From positions 1 to 64,000 of the forward strand of contig JAIRKO010000036.1 of NCBI GenBank assembly GCA_031260045.1: a stretch of DNA of 64,000 nucleotides. Reading direction: 5' to 3'. The notes under the pieces were generated by a model. The model was given only the letters and a program-made list of their open reading frames with translations, had not been told where the DNA came from and made no database searches. The stretch's first letter is position 1, and the number at the start of each line of letters is the position of its first letter. A program made the translations under genes and the position numbers. The DNA is from Dysgonamonadaceae bacterium. GTDB taxonomy: Bacteria; Bacteroidota; Bacteroidia; Bacteroidales; Azobacteroidaceae. Below, in pieces: positions 44,991 to 53,088 of this stretch.

Positions 44991-46058
44991 ATGGGTTTAA
45001 AAAGAAAATATCAAAACACGGTGGAGAAATTTTTATCGGGCGATGCCGGTAAAAGGTTTTTTCAGGTTTTTTACAGTATGGGCGCTGCGGTCGTCATCAT
45101 CGGCGCGCTGGCGAAAATCACTCACTGGCCATACAATTTGGGAAACATCCTGCTTACAACCGGTTTGCTTACCGAATTTTTTGTATTCCTGCTTTCGGCT
45201 TTCGACTCTCCGGTCAAGGATTACCAGTGGGAGAGGGTATTTCCGGTGCTGGATACAAATGATGCGAACGACAGACCTACGTTTGGAAACGGCGTTGCCG
45301 CCGCCGGTTCGGTGGTCGTAGGAAGTGGAATTGGTTCGCCCGCAGGCGTGAAAGGCGCAGGAGTTGCAGCCGGTGGAGCCGTCATTATCGGTGGGGCAAA
45401 CTTTGGCGGTGGAACCGTCGCGGCGGCGGAAAAACCTAAAAGCGCGGCAGAAAAGGTTGAAGAAATAACGCCCGAACAGGGTCGTCGTTCGTTCGGCATC
45501 CCCAACGCAGCCGAAATTTCGAGAGAAAACGCCAATGCACCGATTGCCGGAACTCAGAAAACGGCAGCTGCCGCCGACCATTTGGGAAAAATGGATATGG
45601 CTGTTGATGTTACCCAACAATACATGGATAAATTGACGGAAATGTCGGACAGCATCTCCAAATTCAGTGCGGTTACCAATAGCCTGACCGACGTGTCCGA
45701 CGACATCAGCCGGTCGTCGCGCGGTTACGCGCATCAAATGGAAACCTTGAACAGGAACATTCAGGGTTTGAATACGATATATGAAATACAGTTGAAGGGC
45801 ATCAGTTCCCAAATTGACGCCATCGAACGAATTAACTCCGGTTTGATGCGCATTAAGGATCTGTATGAGGGTTCGATTACCGACAGTTCGGTATTCCGAA
45901 GCGAAACCGAAAAAATGGCGCAGCAGTTGCACGCGCTCAACGGCGTTTACAACCGCCTGCTGAACGCAATGACCATGAATATGTACGGCACGGGGAGCAA
46001 TCCTTATGTCAATAATCCGCAGGCAGGTTTCAATCCCAATCCCAATATGCCGGCATAA
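44991..46058 (+). CDS. gldL: GldL/PorL inner-membrane motor protein of the T9SS
   Basis: GldL and GldM form the proton-driven motor that powers type IX secretion. The 355-residue protein has two N-terminal membrane helices (about 27-42 and 51-71) separated by the conserved KITHWPYNLG, with the functional glutamate in LLTEFF of the second helix. The periplasmic or cytoplasmic remainder includes a Gly/Ala/Val-rich stretch (about 100-145; GSVVVGSGIGSPAG, AGGAVIIGGANFGGG), then helices (SISKFSAVTNSLTDVSD). The Gly-rich stretch is not typical of shorter homologues known to me. The gap to gldM carries a dispersed repeat. Confidence 0.95.
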   Translation: MGLKRKYQNTVEKFLSGDAGKRFFQVFYSMGAAVVIIGALAKITHWPYNLGNILLTTGLLTEFFVFLLSAFDSPVKDYQWERVFPVLDTNDANDRPTFGNGVAAAGSVVVGSGIGSPAGVKGAGVAAGGAVIIGGANFGGGTVAAAEKPKSAAEKVEEITPEQGRRSFGIPNAAEISRENANAPIAGTQKTAAAADHLGKMDMAVDVTQQYMDKLTEMSDSISKFSAVTNSLTDVSDDISRSSRGYAHQMETLNRNIQGLNTIYEIQLKGISSQIDAIERINSGLMRIKDLYEGSITDSSVFRSETEKMAQQLHALNGVYNRLLNAMTMNMYGTGSNPYVNNPQAGFNPNPNMPA

Positions 46059-46107
46059 GTTATTTTCAACTATATAAATAAATGTTCACGATTAGTTCAT
46101 ATTATTT

Positions 46108-46207
46108 ATTCTGGATTGCTTCACCGCTTCGCGGTTCGCAATGACGCGGTGAGGTTGCAACACCGCAGTCGTCATTGCGAACCGCGAAGCCTGAAGCAAT
46201 CCAGAAT
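46108..46207. repeat. Dispersed palindromic intergenic repeat, copy 11 (clearest copy)
   Basis: ATTCTGGATTGCTTCACCGC..GTTCGCAATGACG and CGTCATTGCGAACCGCG..GAAGCAATCCAGAAT form a near-perfect palindrome of 100 bp with a short spacer. Each half also holds a small CCGCTTCGCGG hairpin. It lies between gldL and gldM. Confidence 0.9.
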
Positions 46208-46233
46208 AAAATATAATTTTTCAACACATATAA

Positions 46234-47799
46234 ATGTCCGCAAACAGTCCCAATTCACCCCGTCAGAAAATGATAAACCTGATGTATCTGGTTTTCATTG
46301 CCATGTTAGCCCTCAATGTTTCTACGGAAGTGTTGGACGGTTTTGCACTGGTGGAAGACAGTTTAAACAGGACAATGAATTCGACCTCTTCCCGAAATAA
46401 AATGATTTTCAACGACATGGTAGATTACCATGATTTGAATCCTGCAAAAACGGAAAAATGGTACAATTACGCCCGACAGGTGAAAGACCTATCCGATTCC
46501 TTATTTAATTACACGCAGGAATTGAAAATGAAAATTGTGTGGAAATCCGACGGGAAAGATGGCGATCCCGAAAACCTTAAACGTCCCGACAACTTAGACG
46601 CCGCCTATGATGTGATGTTTGAACACGGAAAAAACGACGGGAAAAAACTCAAAGAATCCATCGACAATTATCGGAATTTTATTTCCTCGTTAATTATTGA
46701 TACAACCAAAAGAAACATTATCCGTTCCAACCTGAGTACGGACGTTTCCAAGAAAGCCAAAGAAAACAATCAGACATGGGAAGAATCCATGTTTTGGAAA
46801 ATGCCTGTGGTTGCCGCCGTTACCCTGCTCACCAAACTGCAAAACGATATTCGTTACGCCGAAGGCGAAGTGTTGAGCGAGTTGTTGCGAAACGTCGATT
46901 TGCAGGATTATAAGGTAAATAAAATCGAAGCGCAGGTAATACCCCAGTCGCAAATTGTGATGCGGGGACAAAATTATGTAGCCGATTTGGTGCTTTCGGC
47001 TGTGGATTCGACGCAACAGCCGAATATTTATGTGAATGGTAAAATGTTGCCTCCGCAGGCTCGCGGTCGCTATGTGTCGGGAACGGGTTCGACGGGAACA
47101 TTTCCACTGAACGGCTACATTGAATTGAATTCGAGCGCGGGAATGTCCCGCTATGAATTTTCGACGCATTATTCGGTTGTCGAACCGAGCGCAACCGTTG
47201 CCTCCCAGTTGATGAACGTAATGTATCCGGGCATTGACAACGACCTCCGGATTGCGGTTCCGGGCGTGCCAAGCGCGAATATTACGGCTTCCATGACCAA
47301 CGGCGCATTGACCCGAAAAAACGAAAATATCTGGGTTGCCCGACCCGCCAAAGCCGGCGTGGAAGCCGTTATTTCGGTTCACGCAAAAATGGCGGACGGA
47401 CGTGTGCAGGAAATGGGAAAAAACAGTTTTAAGGTACGACCGTTGCCTACTCCGAGTACGTATTTAATGATACCCGACGCCAAAGGGAATCTCGAAAAAT
47501 TTGAGGGCGGATACATCGCCAAAGCGACTTTGCTCAACGTCGGCGGTATCAGGGTCGGCATCGACGACGGGCTGCTGAATATTCCGTTCACCGTTTTGCG
47601 GTTTGAAACCACCGTTACCGACAATCTCGGTATGGACGTGAGGGAAACATCGCAGAGCGCTAATTTTACAGACCGTCAAAAAACGCAACTTCGGGGAGTA
47701 TCCCGAGGCAAACGGGTGTTGATACGGGGTATCGTTGCCAGAGGTCCCGACGGTGTGGAGCGGAATTTGAGGGCACCGCTTGAAATATTGATTAATTGA
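46234..47799 (+). CDS. gldM: GldM/PorM motor shaft protein of the T9SS
   Basis: A 521-residue protein with one N-terminal membrane helix (about 13-31; KMINLMYLVFIAMLALNVS) and a long periplasmic part made of four domains in known GldM structures. Conserved marks include VSTEVLDGFALVEDSL, FWKMPVVAAVTLLTKLQNDIRYAE and the C-terminal RGVSRGKRVLI segment. The periplasmic shaft transfers torque from the GldL motor to the GldK/N ring. The length is standard. Confidence 0.96.
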   Translation: MSANSPNSPRQKMINLMYLVFIAMLALNVSTEVLDGFALVEDSLNRTMNSTSSRNKMIFNDMVDYHDLNPAKTEKWYNYARQVKDLSDSLFNYTQELKMKIVWKSDGKDGDPENLKRPDNLDAAYDVMFEHGKNDGKKLKESIDNYRNFISSLIIDTTKRNIIRSNLSTDVSKKAKENNQTWEESMFWKMPVVAAVTLLTKLQNDIRYAEGEVLSELLRNVDLQDYKVNKIEAQVIPQSQIVMRGQNYVADLVLSAVDSTQQPNIYVNGKMLPPQARGRYVSGTGSTGTFPLNGYIELNSSAGMSRYEFSTHYSVVEPSATVASQLMNVMYPGIDNDLRIAVPGVPSANITASMTNGALTRKNENIWVARPAKAGVEAVISVHAKMADGRVQEMGKNSFKVRPLPTPSTYLMIPDAKGNLEKFEGGYIAKATLLNVGGIRVGIDDGLLNIPFTVLRFETTVTDNLGMDVRETSQSANFTDRQKTQLRGVSRGKRVLIRGIVARGPDGVERNLRAPLEILIN

Positions 47800-47802
47800 T
47801 TT

Positions 47803-47899
47803 ATTCCGGATTGCTTCAGGCTCGCCTTCGCTGGTGACACGGTGAGGTTAAAAGTCATACACGTCATTGCGAACCGCGTAGCGGTGAAGCAATCCAGAA
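47803..47899. repeat. Dispersed palindromic intergenic repeat, copy 12
   Basis: ATTCCGGATTGCTTCAGGCTC..CTGGTGACACGG and inverted CGTCATTGCGAACCGCG..GAAGCAATCCAG, between gldM and gldN. Confidence 0.85.
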
Positions 47900-47973
47900 A
47901 AAATAATATGAACTAATTATGAATATTGACTTAAAGTATGTGTGAAAATTTAAATAAGAATATTAGTTTTTTA

Positions 47974-49185
47974 ATGAAAAATATGAAACCGATTTATTTT
48001 TTTAGTTTATTGTTTGTGGCGTATGCCCTCGCTGGTTTTGCACAAGACCCGTCGGACGTGCGCAGTCAACAAATTCAGAGCCAAATAGAGGAACAGCGGA
48101 GACGGCAAGCCGAACGAAATCAATACAGGCAAAGCCCGTCTGCCGAGTTTGACGAACCGCAGCAGCAAAACCGGGAGCGGGATCCACTTTCGGTACGCCG
48201 AAATCGTCGGCAGCAGCCGAAAACCACCGTCGATACAATGCCGGGATTGACCGAAAGGGCGAGATTAAAAAATACGGATAATTCCAAAGCGCCGGTTCAA
48301 CCGGTTTGGCTTCGGGAAATGTATCGCATCATTGATCTCGATAAAAATAATAACGGGGCATTGAAATATCCCGTACATCCGATGGGAAAACGCATCAATT
48401 TGTTTACTTTGCTGTTTAGGCTGTTGTCTGAAAACAAAATAGACGCCTACGCTTATTCGGATAATTCGGAGGTATTTACCGAAGCCGGGAAGATTTCTTT
48501 TGAGGATATACTGAAAAGCAATCAAATCCCGTACACAACCGAAAGATGGAACGGAAATACAAGATACGTCGTCGACGAAATAGATATGCCGAGCGAAGAC
48601 GTGTCGCAATATCTAATCAAAGACGGTCGGTTTTTTGATCAGGCAACCGGCTCCTATGGCAACCGGATAACGGCTATTTGTCCGATTATCGTTCGTTTGG
48701 ATTATTCCGACAATACCACCCACAAGTCGCCGGTATGTTGGCTGCTTTACGAAGATATTCGTCCTTACCTTGCCCGTGAAATGATTATGGCTTCCGATAA
48801 CAACAATGCTTTGCTTTATACGATGGATGATTTTTTCACCAAAAATATGTATTCGGGCGATATTATCAAGACCGTCAACCTGCGAAACCAAAGTTTGCAG
48901 GAACAGATTGGAAGCAGCGATCCGGTTGCGTTGAAACATGCGCAGGACAGCATCGAACAGCAATTGAAATTGTTCCGGAAACAACTTTGGGTACAGGCTG
49001 ATACCACAACCGTCGCAACCGATAAGCAAGAGAAACCGACCGACGATAAACAAGAAAAAACAGCCGCCGACAAGAAAAGCAGGGGAAGCAAGAAAAGCAA
49101 AGAGGTAAAAACGCCGAAAGCGCCGAAAGCAAAAGCGGAGAAATCCCCTTCGGCTCCCGCCCGAAGCGTGCGGAGAAGCAGGTAA
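47974..49185 (+). CDS. gldN: GldN/PorN ring protein of the T9SS with Lys-rich tail
   Basis: A 403-residue periplasmic protein; it binds GldK in the T9SS ring. The start at 47974 gives MKNMKPIYFFSLLF.. with a signal peptide cut after about residue 23 (GFA-Q). The family domain (about 80-330) contains LREMYRIIDLDKNNNGALKYP and WLLYEDIRPYLAREM. The last ~55 residues are Lys-, Ala- and Pro-rich (SRGSKKSKEVKTPKAPKAKA), a disordered basic tail. The stop is 2 nt before the next gene, so a chromate-transporter-like protein is translated from the same message. Confidence 0.93.
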   Translation: MKNMKPIYFFSLLFVAYALAGFAQDPSDVRSQQIQSQIEEQRRRQAERNQYRQSPSAEFDEPQQQNRERDPLSVRRNRRQQPKTTVDTMPGLTERARLKNTDNSKAPVQPVWLREMYRIIDLDKNNNGALKYPVHPMGKRINLFTLLFRLLSENKIDAYAYSDNSEVFTEAGKISFEDILKSNQIPYTTERWNGNTRYVVDEIDMPSEDVSQYLIKDGRFFDQATGSYGNRITAICPIIVRLDYSDNTTHKSPVCWLLYEDIRPYLAREMIMASDNNNALLYTMDDFFTKNMYSGDIIKTVNLRNQSLQEQIGSSDPVALKHAQDSIEQQLKLFRKQLWVQADTTTVATDKQEKPTDDKQEKTAADKKSRGSKKSKEVKTPKAPKAKAEKSPSAPARSVRRSR

Positions 49186-49187
49186 GC

Positions 49188-49715
49188 ATGAATTTGTACG
49201 GACAATTATTTTGCACGTTTGCCAAAATCGGCACATTCACCATTGGCGGCGGTTATGCGATGTTGCCCTTGATGGAAAAAGAAATCGTTGAACGAAAACA
49301 TTGGATTGAACCGGAAGAATTTGTTGATGCGGTGGCTGTTTCTCAGTCTCTGCCGGGAATTTTTTCCGTAAATGTTTCCATCTTTACGGGTTATAAGTTG
49401 AAAGGATATTTGGGCAGTACGGTTGCCGTTTTGGGTACCGTGCTGCCTTCTTTTTTGGCTATTCTGCTGATTGCGGCGTTGTTCAGGCATTTCAACGAAA
49501 ACATCTATGTAACGAAGATTTTTAATGCCGTTCGACCGGCGGCGGTGGCTTTGATTGCCGTTCCGGTTTTCACTACTGCCCGACACATCGGGGTTAATCT
49601 CAAAAACATTGTTATTCCGGTTGCGGCGGCTGTTTTGATTTGGTATTGGGGGGTATCGCCGATATATGTTGTTTTGGCGGCGGCGGTTGGGGCTGTTTTT
49701 AGGGAGAAATTTTAG
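49188..49715 (+). CDS. Chromate transporter-family protein, first half
   Basis: A 175-residue membrane protein with one CHR domain. The N-terminal signature FAKIGTFTIGGGYAMLPLMEKEIV and SQSLPGIFSVNVS are typical. Short CHR proteins occur as pairs that act together; the second half is at 50317. Substrates of these short pairs are poorly known and need not be chromate. It begins 2 nt after gldN, which implies cotranscription with the T9SS genes. Confidence 0.9.
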   Translation: MNLYGQLFCTFAKIGTFTIGGGYAMLPLMEKEIVERKHWIEPEEFVDAVAVSQSLPGIFSVNVSIFTGYKLKGYLGSTVAVLGTVLPSFLAILLIAALFRHFNENIYVTKIFNAVRPAAVALIAVPVFTTARHIGVNLKNIVIPVAAAVLIWYWGVSPIYVVLAAAVGAVFREKF

Positions 49716-49730
49716 TGCGGTAACATATTT

Positions 49731-50294
49731 ATGAAACGACTTGTCAATGCCATATTGAAACCGATTATTCATTGGGCGTATCCGGAGTTTAAGCGGCAAA
49801 AAGGATACAGTACGTATGGACGTATTTTTAAGGAATATTTTTTTATGCAAAAAATAATCGGATTTAGCCGCAACGTGCCTTGGACTGTACATTTTACAAG
49901 TACTATCAGGGGTTGGGAACATATCGAAAAGGGAATATGTTGCGACCCCGGCGATAATATGGGAACTTATATCAACGCATATGGCGGGCTTAAATTCGGG
50001 AATAACGTCAACATCGGTCCCAATGTAGTGATAACGACGACCAATCATTATAAATATGACGATCGTAAAACGGGCTTCAAGAAAGGGATTGTTATCGGAA
50101 ATAATGTGTGGATCGGAGCCAATTGTTGTATAACCGCAGGGGTTACTATTGGCGATAATGTGACCATCGGCGCGGGATGCGTGATTCGGCAAGATATTCC
50201 GTCCAATACGGTTGTCGCCGGAAAATCCGATGCCTTGGAACTGACGCCCAAAAGAGCTTACGAATGGGATTGCGTGCAGGACGAATTGATGTGA
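49731..50294 (+). CDS. Left-handed beta-helix (hexapeptide) acyltransferase
   Basis: A 187-residue acyltransferase. Residues about 95-165 show hexapeptide repeats (VNIGPNVVIT, VWIGANCCIT, VTIGAGCVI) and the TTNHYKYDD loop with a probable catalytic histidine, as in serine or sugar O-acetyltransferases. The N-terminal basic helix may touch the membrane. Substrate is unknown. The gene stands between the two halves of a chromate transporter (gaps 15 and 22 nt), apparently in one operon. Such proteins often modify polysaccharide sugars. Confidence 0.87.
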   Translation: MKRLVNAILKPIIHWAYPEFKRQKGYSTYGRIFKEYFFMQKIIGFSRNVPWTVHFTSTIRGWEHIEKGICCDPGDNMGTYINAYGGLKFGNNVNIGPNVVITTTNHYKYDDRKTGFKKGIVIGNNVWIGANCCITAGVTIGDNVTIGAGCVIRQDIPSNTVVAGKSDALELTPKRAYEWDCVQDELM

Positions 50295-50316
50295 TTTTTG
50301 AAACAATACCGGTAAA

Positions 50317-50841
50317 ATGATTTATTTTCAAATTTTCCTGACTTACTTAAAAATCGGACTTTTTAGTTTCGGGGGAGGCTATGCAATGCTTTCCCTGATT
50401 CAAAGCGAAGTGGTGGACAAACATGCGTGGCTGACAAGTCGCGAATTTGCCGATATTATCGCCATCTCCCAAATGACGCCCGGCCCGATTGGGATAAATT
50501 CTGCGACCTATATCGGTTATACCGTTACCGGAAATGTTGTGGGTTCTGCGGTGGCTACTTTTGCCGTTTGTTTGCCGTCGTTTATTATTGTTTTACTTAT
50601 TGCGCGGGCTTATGCGAAGTTTCGTGAAAATCGGTATGTTGAAAGGGCTTTTTCGGCTCTCCGACCGGTAACTGTCGGCTTGATTGCATCTGCCGCGCTT
50701 ATGCTGATGAATAGAGAGAATTTTATTGATTATAAAAGCGTTATTATTTTCGTCGTGGCGTTTGTTTTAACTGTGTTTTTCAAGGTTCATCCCATTTTGG
50801 TGATTGTTTTGGCTGGGGTTTCGGGGGTGGTTCTTTATTGA
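50317..50841 (+). CDS. Chromate transporter-family protein, second half
   Basis: A 174-residue single CHR-domain membrane protein with the signature LKIGLFSFGGGYAMLSLIQSEVV and SQMTPGPIGINSATYIGY. It complements the protein at 49188-49715. The two are similar in length but differ in the SQMTPGP versus SQSLPGI motif, as N- and C-type halves do. It ends 2 nt from the convergent thiD gene. Confidence 0.9.
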   Translation: MIYFQIFLTYLKIGLFSFGGGYAMLSLIQSEVVDKHAWLTSREFADIIAISQMTPGPIGINSATYIGYTVTGNVVGSAVATFAVCLPSFIIVLLIARAYAKFRENRYVERAFSALRPVTVGLIASAALMLMNRENFIDYKSVIIFVVAFVLTVFFKVHPILVIVLAGVSGVVLY

Positions 50842-50843
50842 AC

Positions 50844-51671
50844 TTAAGTAAAATGCGGTTTTTTCGGACTGAAGAAATGGTTTACCGGTCCATGACCTTT
50901 TCCCATAACCGCCTCGCGTCCGCTGCGGATAGCAGCATTAGTATAGGTTGCCGCACGTCGAACAGCGGTTTCCAAATCCTCGCCCAATGCGAGGTAGGCT
51001 GCAATGGCAGAAGATAACGTGCAGCCCGTGCCGTGCAGATTGTTGGATTGGATATAAGGCTGATTGAACGCGGCGCATGCCCCTTTTTGATGACCGAAAA
51101 GCATGTCCGTCGATTGTTCTTCCTGAAAATGTCCGCCTTTGATTAAAACCGCGCGGCAACCTTGTTCGAGCATGATTTTCGCCGCTTTTTCAAAATCCGA
51201 TTGCGTGCGAAGCGGGATACCGGAAAATGTTTCCGCTTCGGAAATATTCGGAGTGATGAGCGTTGCCCGCGTAAACAGATATTCACGGAAAGCGTCGGCG
51301 ATATTGGTATCCGTCAGGCGCATGCCGCTGGTTGCTACCATTGGCGGATCAACAACCACGTTTTTCAAGTTGTAACGGTCGATGAGGGATGCAACGGTTT
51401 TGATAATTTCGGGAGTGGGCAGCATACCGGTTTTAACGGCATCGACGGGAATATCGTCCAACACGGCTTCGGCTTGCTCGCGGACAATTGCCGACGACAT
51501 TGTTTCGATGGCTCTCACTTCCTGCGTGTTTTGGGCGGTAACTGCCGTGATAACCGACGCGCCGAATACGCCCAGCGCCGAAAATGTTTTCAGGTCGGCT
51601 TGGATGCCTGCGCAACCGCCGCTGTCGGAGCCTGCGATAGTTAATACCGTCGTGTATTTTCTTTTTATCAT
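50844..51671 (-). CDS. thiD: Hydroxymethylpyrimidine / phosphomethylpyrimidine kinase
   Basis: Thiamine pathway enzyme that phosphorylates HMP twice. The 275-residue ribokinase-fold protein has the N-terminal [23 protein letters not shown] motif and the anion-hole/catalytic [15 protein letters not shown] near residue 225. The length is standard. It is last in a probable operon folC / MFS carrier / thiD. No TPP riboswitch core was found in the 69-nt gap upstream. Confidence 0.95.
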   Translation of the reverse strand: MIKRKYTTVLTIAGSDSGGCAGIQADLKTFSALGVFGASVITAVTAQNTQEVRAIETMSSAIVREQAEAVLDDIPVDAVKTGMLPTPEIIKTVASLIDRYNLKNVVVDPPMVATSGMRLTDTNIADAFREYLFTRATLITPNISEAETFSGIPLRTQSDFEKAAKIMLEQGCRAVLIKGGHFQEEQSTDMLFGHQKGACAAFNQPYIQSNNLHGTGCTLSSAIAAYLALGEDLETAVRRAATYTNAAIRSGREAVMGKGHGPVNHFFSPKKPHFT

Positions 51672-51740
51672 TTCATGTAAAAGTCAAATCGTTTTTAGGG
51701 TTGAGATAGCGTGTCATTGTTTTTATTTTAAGTGAAATGA

Positions 51741-53084
51741 CTACACCGCCATATTAGCCTCTTCCAGCCCATAACCTTTCCGGGCGTCTTCACGTTTCAA
51801 CAAAACGGCGACTATCGCCGACAAAACGGCAATCCCCGTAAAAACAAGCATGGGAAGCGTATAATCGTAACCGCTTGTTCCATCGGGCAATTCAATTTTA
51901 CACCACCTGTCCAGCGCCACGCCGATAAGCAACGGAATGCCCATCAATCCAATATTTTGCACCCAAAAGATAAGCGCATAAGCGGTGCCTAACTGTTTTT
52001 CGGGTACGATTTTCGTAACCGCAGGCCACATAGCCGACGGTACCAGTGAAAACGAAATTCCCAACAAAACCGTCAGGCATATGGCATAAATCCAATGATT
52101 GATGCCCGGAACCGAAAACAGCGCATGTATGCCAACCAGCATCAGCGCACCGACGATCATAATCGTTGCGCCTTTCCCCTTCTTATCGTAAATTGAGCCG
52201 AAAAGCGGTGTGAGTAAAACGGTTCCCAACGGCAAAACAGAAGGTATCGCGCCCGACCAGTTTTCCGTAATGCCGAACTTGTTGGTCATCAAATCGGGCG
52301 CGTATTTCAAAAACGGGAAAACACAGGAATAAAATAGTACGCAAAGGATAGCCAGCAGCCAAAACCCCCGATTGCCAAAAACGAGTTTCACATCCGCAAA
52401 CTTAAATTCGTCGTCCGGCGAGGCAGTTTCCGCATTCCCCTGTTCCCGGTCTAATTTCTTGTCCAAAGCAACGTTATAAATCAGGAAAGCCAACATGCCG
52501 ATAATCAGCAGTACGGTACCAAACATTACCAGATTGGGAACGTTTTTGAAATATTCGGCTAAAGGATTTGCCGTCAGATAAGCAATGCCCGTCCCGATGC
52601 GGGCAATCGAAACCTGCAATCCCATAGCCAAAGCCAGTTCGTAACCACTAAACCATTTGACAATCGCCCGCGTAACAACAACGCCCGCCACTTCGGCGCC
52701 AACCCCATAAATACCGAAACCCGCCGAAGCATACAATACCTGATTTTTGACGCCGAACAGCGTTCCTTCCGTCGGCAAAATCCCCGCCAGCGCAGCATAT
52801 TTAATCAGCGCCCCGATGACCATCAATCCGGTAGCCAGACCGCCCGTGAAGCGAATCCCTTTCCTGTCGAGCAGTATCCCGCCCAGAAACAGCATCAGCA
52901 GAAACACGTTGAACCAACTATAAGAACTTGTAAACAAGCCGTAATCCGTGCTGCTCCATCCTTGCGTACGCTCCAGCATTCCTTTTAGCGGCGCCATCGC
53001 GTCGTAAAAGAAATATGCCACCATCATCGTAAACGAGACGATCATCAAAACCGTCCATCGCACTCTTTTTTTATCCCGTATCAT
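51741..53084 (-). CDS. MFS transporter
   Basis: A 447-residue carrier with 12 predicted membrane helices. The loop between helices 2 and 3 has GGILLDRKGIRFTGG, the MFS motif A equivalent. Helix 1 opens with VLMIVSFTMMVAYFFYDAMAPL. The overall pattern resembles the MFSD1-like group found in Bacteroidota. Substrate is unknown. It starts 4 nt after folC, so it is translated from the same message; a vitamin- or peptide-related substrate is possible but unproven. Confidence 0.85.
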   Translation of the reverse strand: MIRDKKRVRWTVLMIVSFTMMVAYFFYDAMAPLKGMLERTQGWSSTDYGLFTSSYSWFNVFLLMLFLGGILLDRKGIRFTGGLATGLMVIGALIKYAALAGILPTEGTLFGVKNQVLYASAGFGIYGVGAEVAGVVVTRAIVKWFSGYELALAMGLQVSIARIGTGIAYLTANPLAEYFKNVPNLVMFGTVLLIIGMLAFLIYNVALDKKLDREQGNAETASPDDEFKFADVKLVFGNRGFWLLAILCVLFYSCVFPFLKYAPDLMTNKFGITENWSGAIPSVLPLGTVLLTPLFGSIYDKKGKGATIMIVGALMLVGIHALFSVPGINHWIYAICLTVLLGISFSLVPSAMWPAVTKIVPEKQLGTAYALIFWVQNIGLMGIPLLIGVALDRWCKIELPDGTSGYDYTLPMLVFTGIAVLSAIVAVLLKREDARKGYGLEEANMAV

Positions 53085-53088
53085 TCAA

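Noticed and set aside
51672..51740. TPP riboswitch upstream of thiD
   Set aside because: The gap is too short and lacks the CUGAGA and related conserved cores.
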